From CAWAPD01 sp963783865 (GTDB lineage Bacteria; Actinomycetota; Thermoleophilia; UBA2241), in assembly GCA_963783865.1 (NCBI GenBank), contig CAWAPD010000003.1:248001-312000 (forward strand): 64,000 bases of DNA. Direction: 5' to 3'. Numbering within the stretch: the stretch's first letter is position 1; every line of letters starts with the position of its first letter. Positions 28,499 through 36,581 of this stretch are shown one piece after another. The notes under the pieces were generated by a model, which saw only the letters and a list, made by a program, of their open reading frames with translations, searched no databases and had not been told where the DNA came from. The position numbers were made by a program, and so were the translations under genes.

Positions 28499-28612
28499 AT
28501 GAAAGTCAGAGCATCGGTCAAGCCGATCTGCGAGAAGTGCAAGATCATCCGGCGCCACGGTGTGGTGCAGGTGATCTGCACCAACCCTCGCCATCGGCAG
28601 AGGCAGGGATAG
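28499..28612 (+). CDS. rpmJ: 50S ribosomal protein L36, zinc type
   Basis: A 37-residue protein read directly from the sequence: MKVRASVKPICEKCKIIRRH to the end RQRQG. The zinc ligands CEKC, a later Cys (VICTNPRH) and His give the zinc-binding C+ form. acgaggtgagcg upstream can serve as the binding site. It lies between infA and rpsM in the usual order. Confidence 0.96.
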   Translation: MKVRASVKPICEKCKIIRRHGVVQVICTNPRHRQRQG

Positions 28613-28616
28613 CGGA

Positions 28617-28988
28617 ATGGCACGGATCGCGGGCGTCAACATCCCGCCACAGAAGCGGGTAGAGATCGGGCTGACCTACATCTACGGGGTCGGCCGCTCC
28701 ACGTCGAACCACATCCTCAAGCAGCTGGGCATCGACCCCGACACCAAGGTCCGCGACCTGACAGAGGAAGAAGTCGTGCGGCTGCGCGAGGCGATCGACA
28801 GCGGGGTCACCGTCGAGGGCGACCTGCGCCGCGAACGTTCGCAGAACATCAAGCGCCTCATGGACATCGGCTGCTATCGCGGCATCCGCCACCGTCGTGG
28901 CATGCCGGTCGACGGGCAGCGCACCAAGACCAACGCGCGCACGCGCAAGGGCCCGAAGAAGACCGTCGGCGCCCGGCGCAAGAAGTAG
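28617..28988 (+). CDS. rpsM: 30S ribosomal protein S13
   Basis: S13 is at the top of the 30S head and bridges to the 50S subunit. It has 123 residues. ARIAGVNIPPQKRVEIGLTY, the H2TH region and the basic tail RTRKGPKKTVGARRKK are standard. It starts four bases after rpmJ. Confidence 0.97.
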   Translation: MARIAGVNIPPQKRVEIGLTYIYGVGRSTSNHILKQLGIDPDTKVRDLTEEEVVRLREAIDSGVTVEGDLRRERSQNIKRLMDIGCYRGIRHRRGMPVDGQRTKTNARTRKGPKKTVGARRKK

Positions 28989-29018
28989 CGAACCCACCAT
29001 CTGGAGGTCGGGAGACCA

Positions 29019-29417
29019 GTGGCAAGACCGCAGAGAGCCAAAGGACGTCAGCGCCGCAAGGTGCGCAAGAACATCGCCATCGGGCAGGCGCACATCAAGA
29101 CGTCGTTCAACAACACCCTCGTGACGCTCACCGACAAGGAGGGCAACGTCATCGCCTGGGAGAGCGCGGGTGCTGTCGGCTTCAAGGGGTCGCGCAAGAG
29201 CACGCCGTACGCCGCTCAGGTCGTGGCCGACTCCGCCGCCAAGAAGGGCATGGAGCACGGCCTTCAGAAGGTCGAGGTCTACGTCCGCGGGCCCGGCTCG
29301 GGCCGCGAGACGGCCATCCGGTCGCTGCAGGCGGCCGGCCTCGAGATCCTCGGCGTCAAAGACGTGACGCCGATCCCGCACAACGGTTGCCGGCCGCGCA
29401 AGCGCCGCCGGGTCTAG
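29019..29417 (+). CDS. rpsK: 30S ribosomal protein S11
   Basis: S11 forms part of the 30S platform near the Shine-Dalgarno helix. It has 132 residues, with AHIKTSFNNTLVTLTDKEGN and the PHNGCRPRKRRRV ending. The GTG start follows ctggaggtcggga. Confidence 0.97.
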   Translation: MARPQRAKGRQRRKVRKNIAIGQAHIKTSFNNTLVTLTDKEGNVIAWESAGAVGFKGSRKSTPYAAQVVADSAAKKGMEHGLQKVEVYVRGPGSGRETAIRSLQAAGLEILGVKDVTPIPHNGCRPRKRRRV

Positions 29418-29426
29418 GTAGGTACC

Positions 29427-30047
29427 GTGGCCAGAGACACATCACCTCAGTGCAAGCAGTGCCGCCGCGAGGGCATGAAGCTCCTCCTCAAAGGCGAGCG
29501 CTGCTTCACCGACAAGTGCGCCGTCGAGCGGCGCTCCTATCCGCCGGGCGAGCACGGGCGCGGGCGCATCAAGCAGTCCGAGTACCTGCTCCAGCTGCGC
29601 GAGAAGCAGAAGGCCCGGCGCTACTACCAGTTGCTCGAGAAGCAGTTCCACCGCGCCTACCTGGAGGCGAACCGCATGCCGGGCGTCACCGGCGAGAACC
29701 TGCTCCGCCTGCTCGAGACGCGGCTCGACAACGTCGTCTACCGCCTCGGCTTCGGCGCCTCGCGCCGGCAGGCGCGGCAGCTCATCAACCACGCCCACTT
29801 CCAGGTCAACGGGCGTAAGGTCGACATCCCCTCATACCAGGTCAAGCCGAACGACGTCATCGCGGTCAAGGCCTCGAGCAAGGCCGTCGAGACCATCCGC
29901 GCCGCGACCGACCTCACCTCGTCGGTGGCGCCCTGGCTGCAGGCCGACCACGACAACCTGACCGGCAAGATCCTGCGCTACCCGGACCGGAGCGAGATCT
30001 CCGCACCGGTGCAGGAACAGCTGATCGTCGAGCTCTACTCCAAGTAA
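29427..30047 (+). CDS. rpsD: 30S ribosomal protein S4, zinc type
   Basis: S4 nucleates 30S assembly and in some bacteria represses the alpha operon. The 206-residue protein has an N-terminal four-cysteine knuckle (CKQC, then CFTDKC) and the S4 RNA-binding domain with RLDNVVYRLGFGASRRQARQ. The GTG start lies within ggtaggtacc. Its location upstream of rpoA is typical. Confidence 0.96.
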   Translation: MARDTSPQCKQCRREGMKLLLKGERCFTDKCAVERRSYPPGEHGRGRIKQSEYLLQLREKQKARRYYQLLEKQFHRAYLEANRMPGVTGENLLRLLETRLDNVVYRLGFGASRRQARQLINHAHFQVNGRKVDIPSYQVKPNDVIAVKASSKAVETIRAATDLTSSVAPWLQADHDNLTGKILRYPDRSEISAPVQEQLIVELYSK

Positions 30048-30083
30048 CCGGCCGGGCCTGACCGAAGACCCACAGGAGGTCAC

Positions 30084-31028
30084 TTGCTACAGTTCCAGAT
30101 GCCCAACATCACGCGCGAGCAGGTGGCGAACAACCGCACCCGTTTCGAGGTCGAGCCTCTCGACCGCGGGTTCGGGCACACGTTCGGCAACGCCCTGCGG
30201 CGCGTCCTCCTGTCGTCGCTCGAGGGTGCCGCCGTCAGCTCGGTCAAGATCGAGGGCGTGTCGCACGAGTTCTCCACGCTGCCCGGACTCAAGGAAGACG
30301 TCACCGACGTCATCCTCAACCTCAAGGGCATCATCTGCCGGCTCCATGGCGACCTCGACGAGGTCCAGGTGCGACTGGTCAAGGACAAGCCCGGCCGCGT
30401 GGTGGCCGCCGACATCGACGTGCCCGCCGAGCTCGAGATCCTCAACCCCGACCACTACGTGGCCACCTTGTCGGGCAACGGGGCCCTCGAGATGACCCTG
30501 ACCATCAGGCGCGGCAGCGGCTACGTCTCGGCCGAGGGCAACAAGGGGACCGAGACGGTGATCGGCGTCATGCCGATCGACTCCATCTTCAGCCCGATCA
30601 AGCGCGTCTCGTACAACGTCGAGAGCGCCCGCGTCGGGCAGCGCACCGACTACGACAAGCTCATCCTCGACGTGGTCACCAACGGCGCGATCACCCCCGA
30701 AGAGGCGCTGCGCCAGGCGGCCGAGCTGCTGGTCGAGCGTCTGCAGATCTTCACCGACCCCGACCGCACGCGCGTCGCCGAGGACTTCCTCGGCGACGGC
30801 CTGCCGATCCAGCCGGGCGGCGGCATGGACGAGGTCCTGATCGAGGACCTCGAGCTCGGAGTGCGCTCGTATAACTGCCTCAAGCGCGAGGGCATCCAGA
30901 CGGTCGGCGACCTCGTCGGCAAGACCGAGGCCGAGCTGTTGAACATCCCCAACTTCGGCAAGAAGAGCATCGACGAGGTCAAGGAGAAGCTCGCCGAGCG
31001 CAACCTGTCGCTGCGGGGTGAGGACTGA
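30084..31028 (+). CDS. rpoA: DNA-directed RNA polymerase alpha subunit
   Basis: Alpha dimerises to seed RNA polymerase assembly, and its C-terminal domain binds promoters and activators. It has 314 residues. The N-terminal domain has GHTFGNALRRVLLSSLEGAA; the C-terminal domain has SYNCLKREGIQTVGDLVGKT and IPNFGKKSIDEVKEKL. TTG 30084 (MLQFQMPNITREQVANN) follows aggaggt. It shares one base with the rplQ start. Confidence 0.97.
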   Translation: MLQFQMPNITREQVANNRTRFEVEPLDRGFGHTFGNALRRVLLSSLEGAAVSSVKIEGVSHEFSTLPGLKEDVTDVILNLKGIICRLHGDLDEVQVRLVKDKPGRVVAADIDVPAELEILNPDHYVATLSGNGALEMTLTIRRGSGYVSAEGNKGTETVIGVMPIDSIFSPIKRVSYNVESARVGQRTDYDKLILDVVTNGAITPEEALRQAAELLVERLQIFTDPDRTRVAEDFLGDGLPIQPGGGMDEVLIEDLELGVRSYNCLKREGIQTVGDLVGKTEAELLNIPNFGKKSIDEVKEKLAERNLSLRGED

Positions 31029-31378
31029 TGCGCCACCAGAACCGCGGCCGCAAGTTCAACATGTCGCCGGCGCAGCGCAAGGCGCTGATGAGCGGCCTCG
31101 CCGTGGCCCTGTTCACACACGAGAAGATACGCTGCAGCGAGGCGCGCGCCAAAGAGGTGCAGTCGCTGGTCGAGCAGAGCATCACGCTGGGCAAGCGCGG
31201 CGACCTGGCAGCCCGCCGTCAGGCGATCTCGAAGCTGCGCAACAAGCCGATCACCTACAAGCTGTTCAGCGACATCGCGCCGCGGTACGCCGACCGCAAC
31301 GGCGGCTACACGCGGATCATCAAGCTGGGCCCCCGCCCGGGCGACGCCTGCGAGATGGTGTATCTCGAGCTGGTGTAG
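31028..31378 (+). CDS. rplQ: 50S ribosomal protein L17
   Basis: L17 lies near the tunnel exit. It has 116 residues, starting MRHQNRGRKFNMSPAQRKAL and ending GDACEMVYLELV. It is the last gene of the ribosomal block, with a strong hairpin after the stop. Confidence 0.97.
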   Translation: MRHQNRGRKFNMSPAQRKALMSGLAVALFTHEKIRCSEARAKEVQSLVEQSITLGKRGDLAARRQAISKLRNKPITYKLFSDIAPRYADRNGGYTRIIKLGPRPGDACEMVYLELV

Positions 31379-31399
31379 CGCCCGCGACAGGCGGTCGTG

Positions 31400-31437
31400 A
31401 CGAGGGGCGGGGCGCCTGCGGGCGCCCCGCCCCTCGT
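31400..31437 (+). terminator. Long perfect hairpin after rplQ
   Basis: 31400-31416 pairs with 31421-31437 (17 bp, loop TGCG). No clear T-run. It ends the alpha-operon transcript before the ecf genes. Confidence 0.78.
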
Positions 31438-31454
31438 GCGTTGTGGGGGAGCGT

Positions 31455-31463
31455 TGATACCCT
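31455..31463 (+). promoter_or_regulatory. Extended -10 promoter at the ecfA1 start
   Basis: TG-A-TACCCT at 31455-31463. Transcription would begin near 31470, which is itself one of three consecutive GTG codons at the gene start, so the transcript may be leaderless. No good -35 is visible. Confidence 0.45.
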
Positions 31464-32310
31464 GTGGTGGTGAGCGCGCCGATCGTCGACATCCGAGGCC
31501 TGCGGTACCGGTATCCGGGCGCGCAGGGCGACGCCCTGTCGGGCGTCGCCCTGCGCGCGGACGAGGGCGAGTTCGTCACGCTGGTCGGCCCCAACGGCTC
31601 GGGCAAGTCGACCCTGGCGCGGCTCCTGTGCGGCCTGGCGGCCGGCGCCGAGGCCGACGTGGCGCTCGTCGCCGGCCACGATCTGAGCACAGCCGCCGGA
31701 CGGCTCGGCGCGCGGCGGGACGGCCGGCGTCCTCTTCCAGAACCCGGACAACCAGATCGTCGGCACGACGGTCGAGGAGGATGTCGCCTTCGGCCTCGAG
31801 AACATCGCGACCCCGCCGGTCGGGATCGCGGCGCGGGTGAACGAGATGCTCGAGGCCTTCGGCCTGAGTGAGCTGCGCCACCGCGAGCCGCACACGCTGT
31901 CGGGCGGCCAGCGCCAGCGGGTCGCGATGGCCTCGGTGCTGGCCGTGCCTCGCCGGCTTCTGGTGCTCGACGAGCCGACGGCGATGCTCGACGCGGCGGG
32001 CTGCCGCGAGGTGCTCGCGGCCGTGCGCCGCCTGTCCGCCGAGGGCATGACCGTGGTCTTCGTCACCCAGGAGATGGACGAGGTGGTGCTGGCCGGCCGC
32101 TGCGTCGCGCTCGAGGCCGGCGCGGTCGCGTTCAACGGCTCCCCTGCTGAGCTGTTCGGCGACGCGGACCTGGTGACACGGCTGTCGCTGGGGCTGCCGC
32201 CCGCGGCCGAGCTGGGCATGGCCCTGCTCGGCCGCGGGCGGCAGCTCGGCGGCCGCTTGCCGCTCACGACCGGCGAGCTGGTCGCGGCGCTGGCGGGGAG
32301 CGCTTCGTGA
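31464..32310 (+). CDS. ecfA1: Energy-coupling factor transporter ATPase EcfA1, reading frame broken near 31722
   Basis: EcfA1 is one of two ATPases that power vitamin or metal-ion uptake together with EcfT and substrate-binding S proteins at the membrane. The first part reads FVTLVGPNGSGKSTLARLL (Walker A) in one frame. The Q-loop (GVLFQNPDNQIVG), LSGGQRQRVAMASVL signature and LLVLDEPTAMLD (Walker B) are in the next frame. Skipping one base near 31722 joins them as RRDAGVLFQNPDNQ. The gene is therefore frameshifted here by mutation or sequence error; as it stands neither half makes a working ATPase. GTG 31464, 31467 or 31470 are possible starts. It overlaps ecfA2 by GTGA. Confidence 0.85.
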
Positions 32311-33245
32311 GCGCGGGCGGGGCGGGCGAGCCGGGCATGGACGCGCGGACGGCGCCGGGGCAGCGTCGCGCGGCGCCGGGGTCGCATGACGCCGCGGAGC
32401 AGGCGCAGCGTTCGGAGCTCGCGTCGCCCGCCCCGGTCGCCTGCCGCGACCTGAGCTTCGCCTACGAGACCGGGGGCAGCGCCGTGCCGGCCGTGCGGGG
32501 CGTGACCACCGCGCTCGCCCCGGGGACCGGCACGGCGCTGCTGGGGCCGACCGGCGCCGGCAAGTCGACGCTGCTCCAGCTGCTGCGCGGGCTGCTCAAG
32601 CCGGATGCCGGCGCCGTGCTGCTCGACGGTCTCGAGCCGGGTTCCGAAGGCTACGAGGAGCGCCGCCGCCGCGTCGGCCTCGTGTTCCAGACGCCGGAGG
32701 TGCAGCTGTTCGCGGCGACGGCGCGCGACGACGTCGCCTTCGGTCCCCGCCGGCTGGGCTGGGACGAGACGCGCGTGGCGGCGGCGGTCGACGCCGCCCT
32801 CGAGACGGTGGGCCTGCCGGCCGCCGAGTTCGGCGGCCGGCACCCCTACTCGCTCTCGGGCGGCGAGCAGCGCCGCCTCGCCCTCGCCGGCGTGCTCGCC
32901 ATGGAACCGGCGACGCTGCTGCTCGACGAACCGTTCGTCAGCCTCGATCCGGCCGGGCGCGGGGACCTGGCGGCGGTGCTGCGCGACCTGCTGGCCCGCG
33001 GCGTCGGGTTCGTGCTGGCCACCCACGACGTCGACCGGGCGTGGGCCCTGTGCGAGCGGCGTCTCATCCTGGCGGATGGGGCGCTCGTGGCGGACGGGCC
33101 GTGGCGGATGGGCGCCGGCGACGAGGAGCGGCTCGCCGGCCTGGGCATGGAGGCGCCGTTCGTCGTCCGCCTGTGGCGCGAGCTCGGCCGGCCGGCGGCC
33201 GAGGCGCCGCCCACGATCCCGATGGCGGCGGAGGCGCTGGCGTGA
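32307..33245 (+). CDS. ecfA2: Energy-coupling factor transporter ATPase EcfA2
   Basis: The second ATPase of the ECF module. The 312-residue protein begins with about 45 low-complexity residues, followed by the ABC domain: LLGPTGAGKSTLLQLLRG (Walker A), GLVFQTPEVQLF (Q-loop), YSLSGGEQRRLALAGVLA (signature), LLLDEPFVSLDP (Walker B) and LATHD (H-loop). Overlaps on both sides (GTGA at 32307 and at 33242) indicate a coupled operon. Confidence 0.93.
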   Translation: MSAGGAGEPGMDARTAPGQRRAAPGSHDAAEQAQRSELASPAPVACRDLSFAYETGGSAVPAVRGVTTALAPGTGTALLGPTGAGKSTLLQLLRGLLKPDAGAVLLDGLEPGSEGYEERRRRVGLVFQTPEVQLFAATARDDVAFGPRRLGWDETRVAAAVDAALETVGLPAAEFGGRHPYSLSGGEQRRLALAGVLAMEPATLLLDEPFVSLDPAGRGDLAAVLRDLLARGVGFVLATHDVDRAWALCERRLILADGALVADGPWRMGAGDEERLAGLGMEAPFVVRLWRELGRPAAEAPPTIPMAAEALA

Positions 33246-34024
33246 GGACGACGATCACCCAGTACTACCCGGCCGACTCGCCGGTCCACGGCATCGACCC
33301 GCGCGTGAAGGTCGTCTGCGTCGCCGCCGTGGCCGTGGGCCTGTTCGTGCACACGTCGTGGGCCTCACTGGCCGTCTTCGCCGGCGCCACGGCGGTCGGC
33401 CTCGTCCTCAGCCGGATCCCCCTCGCGTGGATCGGACGGGGGCTGCGGCCGATCCTCTGGCTGGTCGTCTTGACCTTCATCGTGCAGGCGCTGTTCGCGT
33501 CGGGGCCGGCGCTGTTCCGCCTGGGTCCGCTGCACCCCTCGACCACCGGCCTGCGACTGGCGGCGCTGCTGAGCGTGCGGCTGGCCGTGCTGGTGGTCGC
33601 GAGCCTGCTGCTCACCCTGACCACGCCGCCGATCGCCCTGACCGACGCCCTGGCCTGGCTCGGCCGTCCGTTGCGGGTGCTCCACGTGCCCACCGAGGAG
33701 CTCGCTCTGATGGTCACGATCGCCCTGCGGTTCGTGCCGACGCTGCTGCAGGAGATCGACACGATCATGAAGGCCCAGGAGGCGCGCGGCGCCGACTTCG
33801 CCCACGGCGGTCCGCTGCGCCGCGCGCGGGCGCTCGTGCCGGTGCTGGTGCCGCTGTTCGTGCTGAGCTTCCGGCGCGCCGACGAGCTCGCCCTGGCCAT
33901 GGAGGCCCGCTGCTACACGCCGGGTGCCCCGCGCACGCGGCTGCACCCGCTGAAGGCGCGGCCGCGCGACGCCGCCGCGGCCGCGGCCGTGGCGGCGGTC
34001 ATCGCGGCCGCGCTGGTGGTCTGA
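33242..34024 (+). CDS. ecfT: Energy-coupling factor transporter transmembrane protein EcfT
   Basis: EcfT is the membrane scaffold that couples the EcfA ATPases to S proteins. The GTG at 33242 gives MRTTITQYYPADSPVHGIDPRVK and 260 residues with five or so hydrophobic segments. The coupling-helix motifs EARGADF and, later, ALAMEARCYT are the family ARG-type signatures. No S-component gene lies here, so the module is of the group II, shared-use kind. Confidence 0.93.
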   Translation: MRTTITQYYPADSPVHGIDPRVKVVCVAAVAVGLFVHTSWASLAVFAGATAVGLVLSRIPLAWIGRGLRPILWLVVLTFIVQALFASGPALFRLGPLHPSTTGLRLAALLSVRLAVLVVASLLLTLTTPPIALTDALAWLGRPLRVLHVPTEELALMVTIALRFVPTLLQEIDTIMKAQEARGADFAHGGPLRRARALVPVLVPLFVLSFRRADELALAMEARCYTPGAPRTRLHPLKARPRDAAAAAAVAAVIAAALVV

Positions 34025-34025
34025 G

Positions 34026-34772
34026 ATGGGAGAGACGGCGACCTGGCGCCTCGATGTGGCCTACGACGGCACGGCGTTCGGCGGCTGGGCGAAGCAGCCG
34101 GGCCGGCGCACGGTCGAGGGCGAGCTCGAGGCGGCGCTGGCGACGATCCTGCGCGAGCCCGTGCGCCTGCGCGTCGCCGGCCGTACCGACGCCGGCGTGC
34201 ACGCGCTCGCGCAGGTGGCGTCGTTCCGTACCGCCGCCCGCGTCGAGCCGGCGCGGCTGCGGCGCGGGCTGAACGCGCTGCTGCCGCCCGAGATCGCCGT
34301 CACGGAGGTGGCGCGGGCGGCGGCGGCGTTCGACGCCCGCGCCGCCGCCGCCCGCGCCTACCGCTACCGTCTGTGGCTGCCCGACACGCCGCCGGTGTTC
34401 GACCGTCTGTATGTCTGGGACGTGCGCGGCCCGCTCGACCCCGGCCGCCTGGGCGCGGTTGCGGCGCTGCTGCCCGGCCGGCGCGACTTCTCGGCCCTCA
34501 CGCCGTCGGCGCGCTTCTACCACACCTGCGTGCGGGAGGTGCGCCGCGCCGAGTGGACCCTGAGCGAAGACGGCCGCGAGGCCGTCTTCGAGATCGCGGC
34601 CACCAGCTTCCTCCACAACATGGTCCGCGTCGCGGTGGGGACGATGGTCGACGTGGCCCAGGGCAGGATGACGCTCGAGCAGGTCGTCGAGGGGCTCGCG
34701 GGCGGCGAGCGCCGCGCGCTCGGGCGTACCGCCCCGGCGCGCGGCCTGGCGCTGGTCGCGGTAGAGTACTGA
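34026..34772 (+). CDS. truA: tRNA pseudouridine synthase A (positions 38-40)
   Basis: Isomerises uridines at positions 38-40 of the tRNA anticodon arm. It has 248 residues. The catalytic Asp is in AGRTDAGVHALAQVASF; YDGTAFGGWAKQP and the C-terminal ATSFLHNMVRVAVGTM motif are typical. It starts two bases after ecfT; the ecf-truA linkage downstream of rplQ is widespread in Gram-positive bacteria. Confidence 0.95.
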   Translation: MGETATWRLDVAYDGTAFGGWAKQPGRRTVEGELEAALATILREPVRLRVAGRTDAGVHALAQVASFRTAARVEPARLRRGLNALLPPEIAVTEVARAAAAFDARAAAARAYRYRLWLPDTPPVFDRLYVWDVRGPLDPGRLGAVAALLPGRRDFSALTPSARFYHTCVREVRRAEWTLSEDGREAVFEIAATSFLHNMVRVAVGTMVDVAQGRMTLEQVVEGLAGGERRALGRTAPARGLALVAVEY

Positions 34773-34776
34773 GCGC

Positions 34777-35139
34777 ATGCGCCCTCTTCGCGACATCGTC
34801 TCGCTGCTGGCCCTCGAGATCACCGCCGTCGTGCTCGCCGCAGCGGCCGGCGTCTACGCGCTGGCGACCTTCGATTCCCCCGACTGGCGCGTCGCCCTGG
34901 TGCTGCTGGCGCCCGCCCTCGAGGCGTCGCTTCCTCTCGTGGCCCGGGCCCGCCTGCCCCGTCACCTGCACACCGCCCGAGTGCTCTCGGTGCTGCTGGT
35001 GGCGTTCTACGTGGCGCTGGTGCCCGCCGGCGTCGACCGTCGGGTCTATCTTCCGGCTCTGGCGGTGCTGGTCGCCGTATGGCTGGTCAGCACCCGCGAG
35101 CGTCTGCGCGGGGCCGCGAAGGCGAGCAGGAAGCGCTGA
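34777..35139 (+). CDS. Small membrane protein of unknown function
   Basis: A 120-residue protein with three or four hydrophobic stretches (about residues 8-28, 38-55, 67-85 and 88-103) and a basic tail (RERLRGAAKASRKR). I do not recognise a family. It starts four bases after truA and is probably cotranscribed with it. A hairpin follows, and the next gene is on the opposite strand. Confidence 0.6.
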   Translation: MRPLRDIVSLLALEITAVVLAAAAGVYALATFDSPDWRVALVLLAPALEASLPLVARARLPRHLHTARVLSVLLVAFYVALVPAGVDRRVYLPALAVLVAVWLVSTRERLRGAAKASRKR

Positions 35140-35164
35140 GCGCCACCAGCCGCGCATGGCGGCC

Positions 35165-35191
35165 GGGCGGCGGCTCTCACTGCCGCCGCCC
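35165..35191. terminator. Hairpin between convergent genes
   Basis: 35165-35174 pairs with 35182-35191 (10 bp, seven-base loop). It lies between the small membrane protein (+) and the LCP gene (-), whose stop is at 35200, so it can serve both directions. Confidence 0.6.
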
Positions 35192-35199
35192 TCAGCGAG

Positions 35200-36411
35200 T
35201 CAATGGCTCAGGAACTGGGCGACGTCCTTGCGCAGCGTGGCGGGGTCGACGAGCACGTAGCTGACGCCGCCGATCATCGTCGGCGTGCCCATCACGACGG
35301 TCTTGTACTCGTGCGCCGGCTTGGTCCGCCACTGCAGGTAGGCGAGCGCGATGAGCTCGTTCGTCGTCAGGTCGGTGCGCACGCCCTTCATGAACTTCGC
35401 GCCGATCCAGGGCAGGCGCGGGGCGTTCCTGGGCTGGGCGATGCGTTTCTCGAGCGCCTGCACGACCTGCTGCTGGCGCCCCATCCGCATGAAGTCGCTG
35501 TCGACCTTGCGCAGACGCGAGTAGATCAGGGCCCGCTGCCCGTGCATGAGCTGCCGCCCCTTCTTGAAGTGGACCGTGATGTCGCCGGAGTACCACGAGG
35601 TGATGTCGCTGGGGACGTCGACGACCACCCCGCCGACGCTGTCGATCAGGGCGGGGAAGCCGCGGAAGTTGACCAGCATGATGTGGTTGATCGGCACCCC
35701 GGTGAACGAGCGGATCGTCTGGATCGAGAGCGGCGCACCGCCCCAGAAGTAGGCCTCGTTGATCTTCGTGTTGCCGTGGCCGGCCATCGCGACGTACGTG
35801 TCGCGGGGGATCGAGAGCTGGCTCACGCTGTGCGTCCTGGGGTCGAAGCGCATGAGCATGATCGTGTCGCTGCGGGCCGGCTCGCTGCCCCGCTGGTCGC
35901 TGCCCAGCACGAGCAGCGTCGTCGGCGTCGAGAGGATGCCGCCGGCGGGCTTGGTCAGCGCCGCGCGGGTCGCCCGGTCGATGCCCTTGTTGCTCTTGGC
36001 GACGGCCTTGTTGAAGACCGAGTAGCCCATGAAGGCCCACACGCCGAAGGCGACGAGCAGGACGAGGGGGATGAGCAGCAGCGAGCGCCAGCGCAGGAAG
36101 CGGCGGGGGGCGCGGGGCTCGGGCGCCGGGACGGCGCGCAGCCCCGCGCCGTCGTCGTAGGCCGGCGGGGCCACGGCCGGCGCCGGGCGCCGGCCGCTGC
36201 TCGCCGGCCCCTTGCGCGGGGCCTGCTTCGGGCGTGGCGCCTGCTTCGGGCGCGGCGCCGGAGCCGGCTTCGCCGCCGGCGCCTCTCCCTCGGGCGTCTC
36301 GGGCGCCGCCACGGCCGCCGCCAGCTCGCGCGAGACGCGCGGGCGCGGCACGCGCGAGGCGTGGTACTTCTTGTAGGGCTTGTCGCCGTTCGATCCGGTC
36401 GCAGGCGTCAC
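35200..36411 (-). CDS. LytR-CpsA-Psr (LCP) family cell-wall glycopolymer ligase
   Basis: LCP proteins attach anionic polymers to peptidoglycan at the outer face of the membrane. From GTG 36411 the protein is 403 residues: a cytoplasmic Pro/Ala/Lys-rich region, one membrane segment (LLLIPLVLLVAFGVWAFMGY) and the extracellular LCP domain with RSDTIMLMRFDP, LSIPRDTYVAM, KINEAYFWGG, DSVGGVVVDVP and ALIYSRLRKVDSDFMRMGRQ, which carries the conserved Arg residues that hold the polyprenyl-phosphate. The open frame extends to 36561, but that part overlaps the divergent promoter region. The gene is divergent from the ROK kinase. Confidence 0.9.
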   Translation of the reverse strand: MTPATGSNGDKPYKKYHASRVPRPRVSRELAAAVAAPETPEGEAPAAKPAPAPRPKQAPRPKQAPRKGPASSGRRPAPAVAPPAYDDGAGLRAVPAPEPRAPRRFLRWRSLLLIPLVLLVAFGVWAFMGYSVFNKAVAKSNKGIDRATRAALTKPAGGILSTPTTLLVLGSDQRGSEPARSDTIMLMRFDPRTHSVSQLSIPRDTYVAMAGHGNTKINEAYFWGGAPLSIQTIRSFTGVPINHIMLVNFRGFPALIDSVGGVVVDVPSDITSWYSGDITVHFKKGRQLMHGQRALIYSRLRKVDSDFMRMGRQQQVVQALEKRIAQPRNAPRLPWIGAKFMKGVRTDLTTNELIALAYLQWRTKPAHEYKTVVMGTPTMIGGVSYVLVDPATLRKDVAQFLSH

Positions 36412-36510
36412 GTCGTCTCGCTGGGCACAGTGGATGCCGGCTGGCCGCCGGCCCGAAGTCCTGGTGAGCTCTCGGGGACCATGTACGCGCCGAGAGTAGC
36501 TGTTTCCTCT

Positions 36511-36540
36511 TTTGACCATTGTACAACGTGGTATTGTGAA
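36511..36540. promoter_or_regulatory. AT-rich divergent control region between LCP gene and ROK kinase
   Basis: An AT-rich island in a GC-rich setting. On the + strand TG-G-TATTGT (36529-36537) is an extended -10 for the kinase. On the - strand TACAAT (36523 down to 36518) is a -10 candidate for the LCP gene. The palindrome TTGTACAA at 36519-36526 lies between them and could be an operator. Confidence 0.45.
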
Positions 36541-36581
36541 CGCCCTGAGGCGAGCCCTCACTTCGAGTGGAGCGTGATGGC

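Noticed and set aside
33041..33241. Extended N-terminus of EcfT
   Set aside because: The added residues overlap ecfA2 in another frame and are not membrane-like; GTG 33242 with a GTGA overlap gives the family start.
36408..36482. A 24-residue reading frame on the minus strand ending at the LCP start, possible leader peptide
   Set aside because: ATG 36482 lacks a well-placed binding site and the peptide has no run of control codons. The stop/start overlap may be chance.
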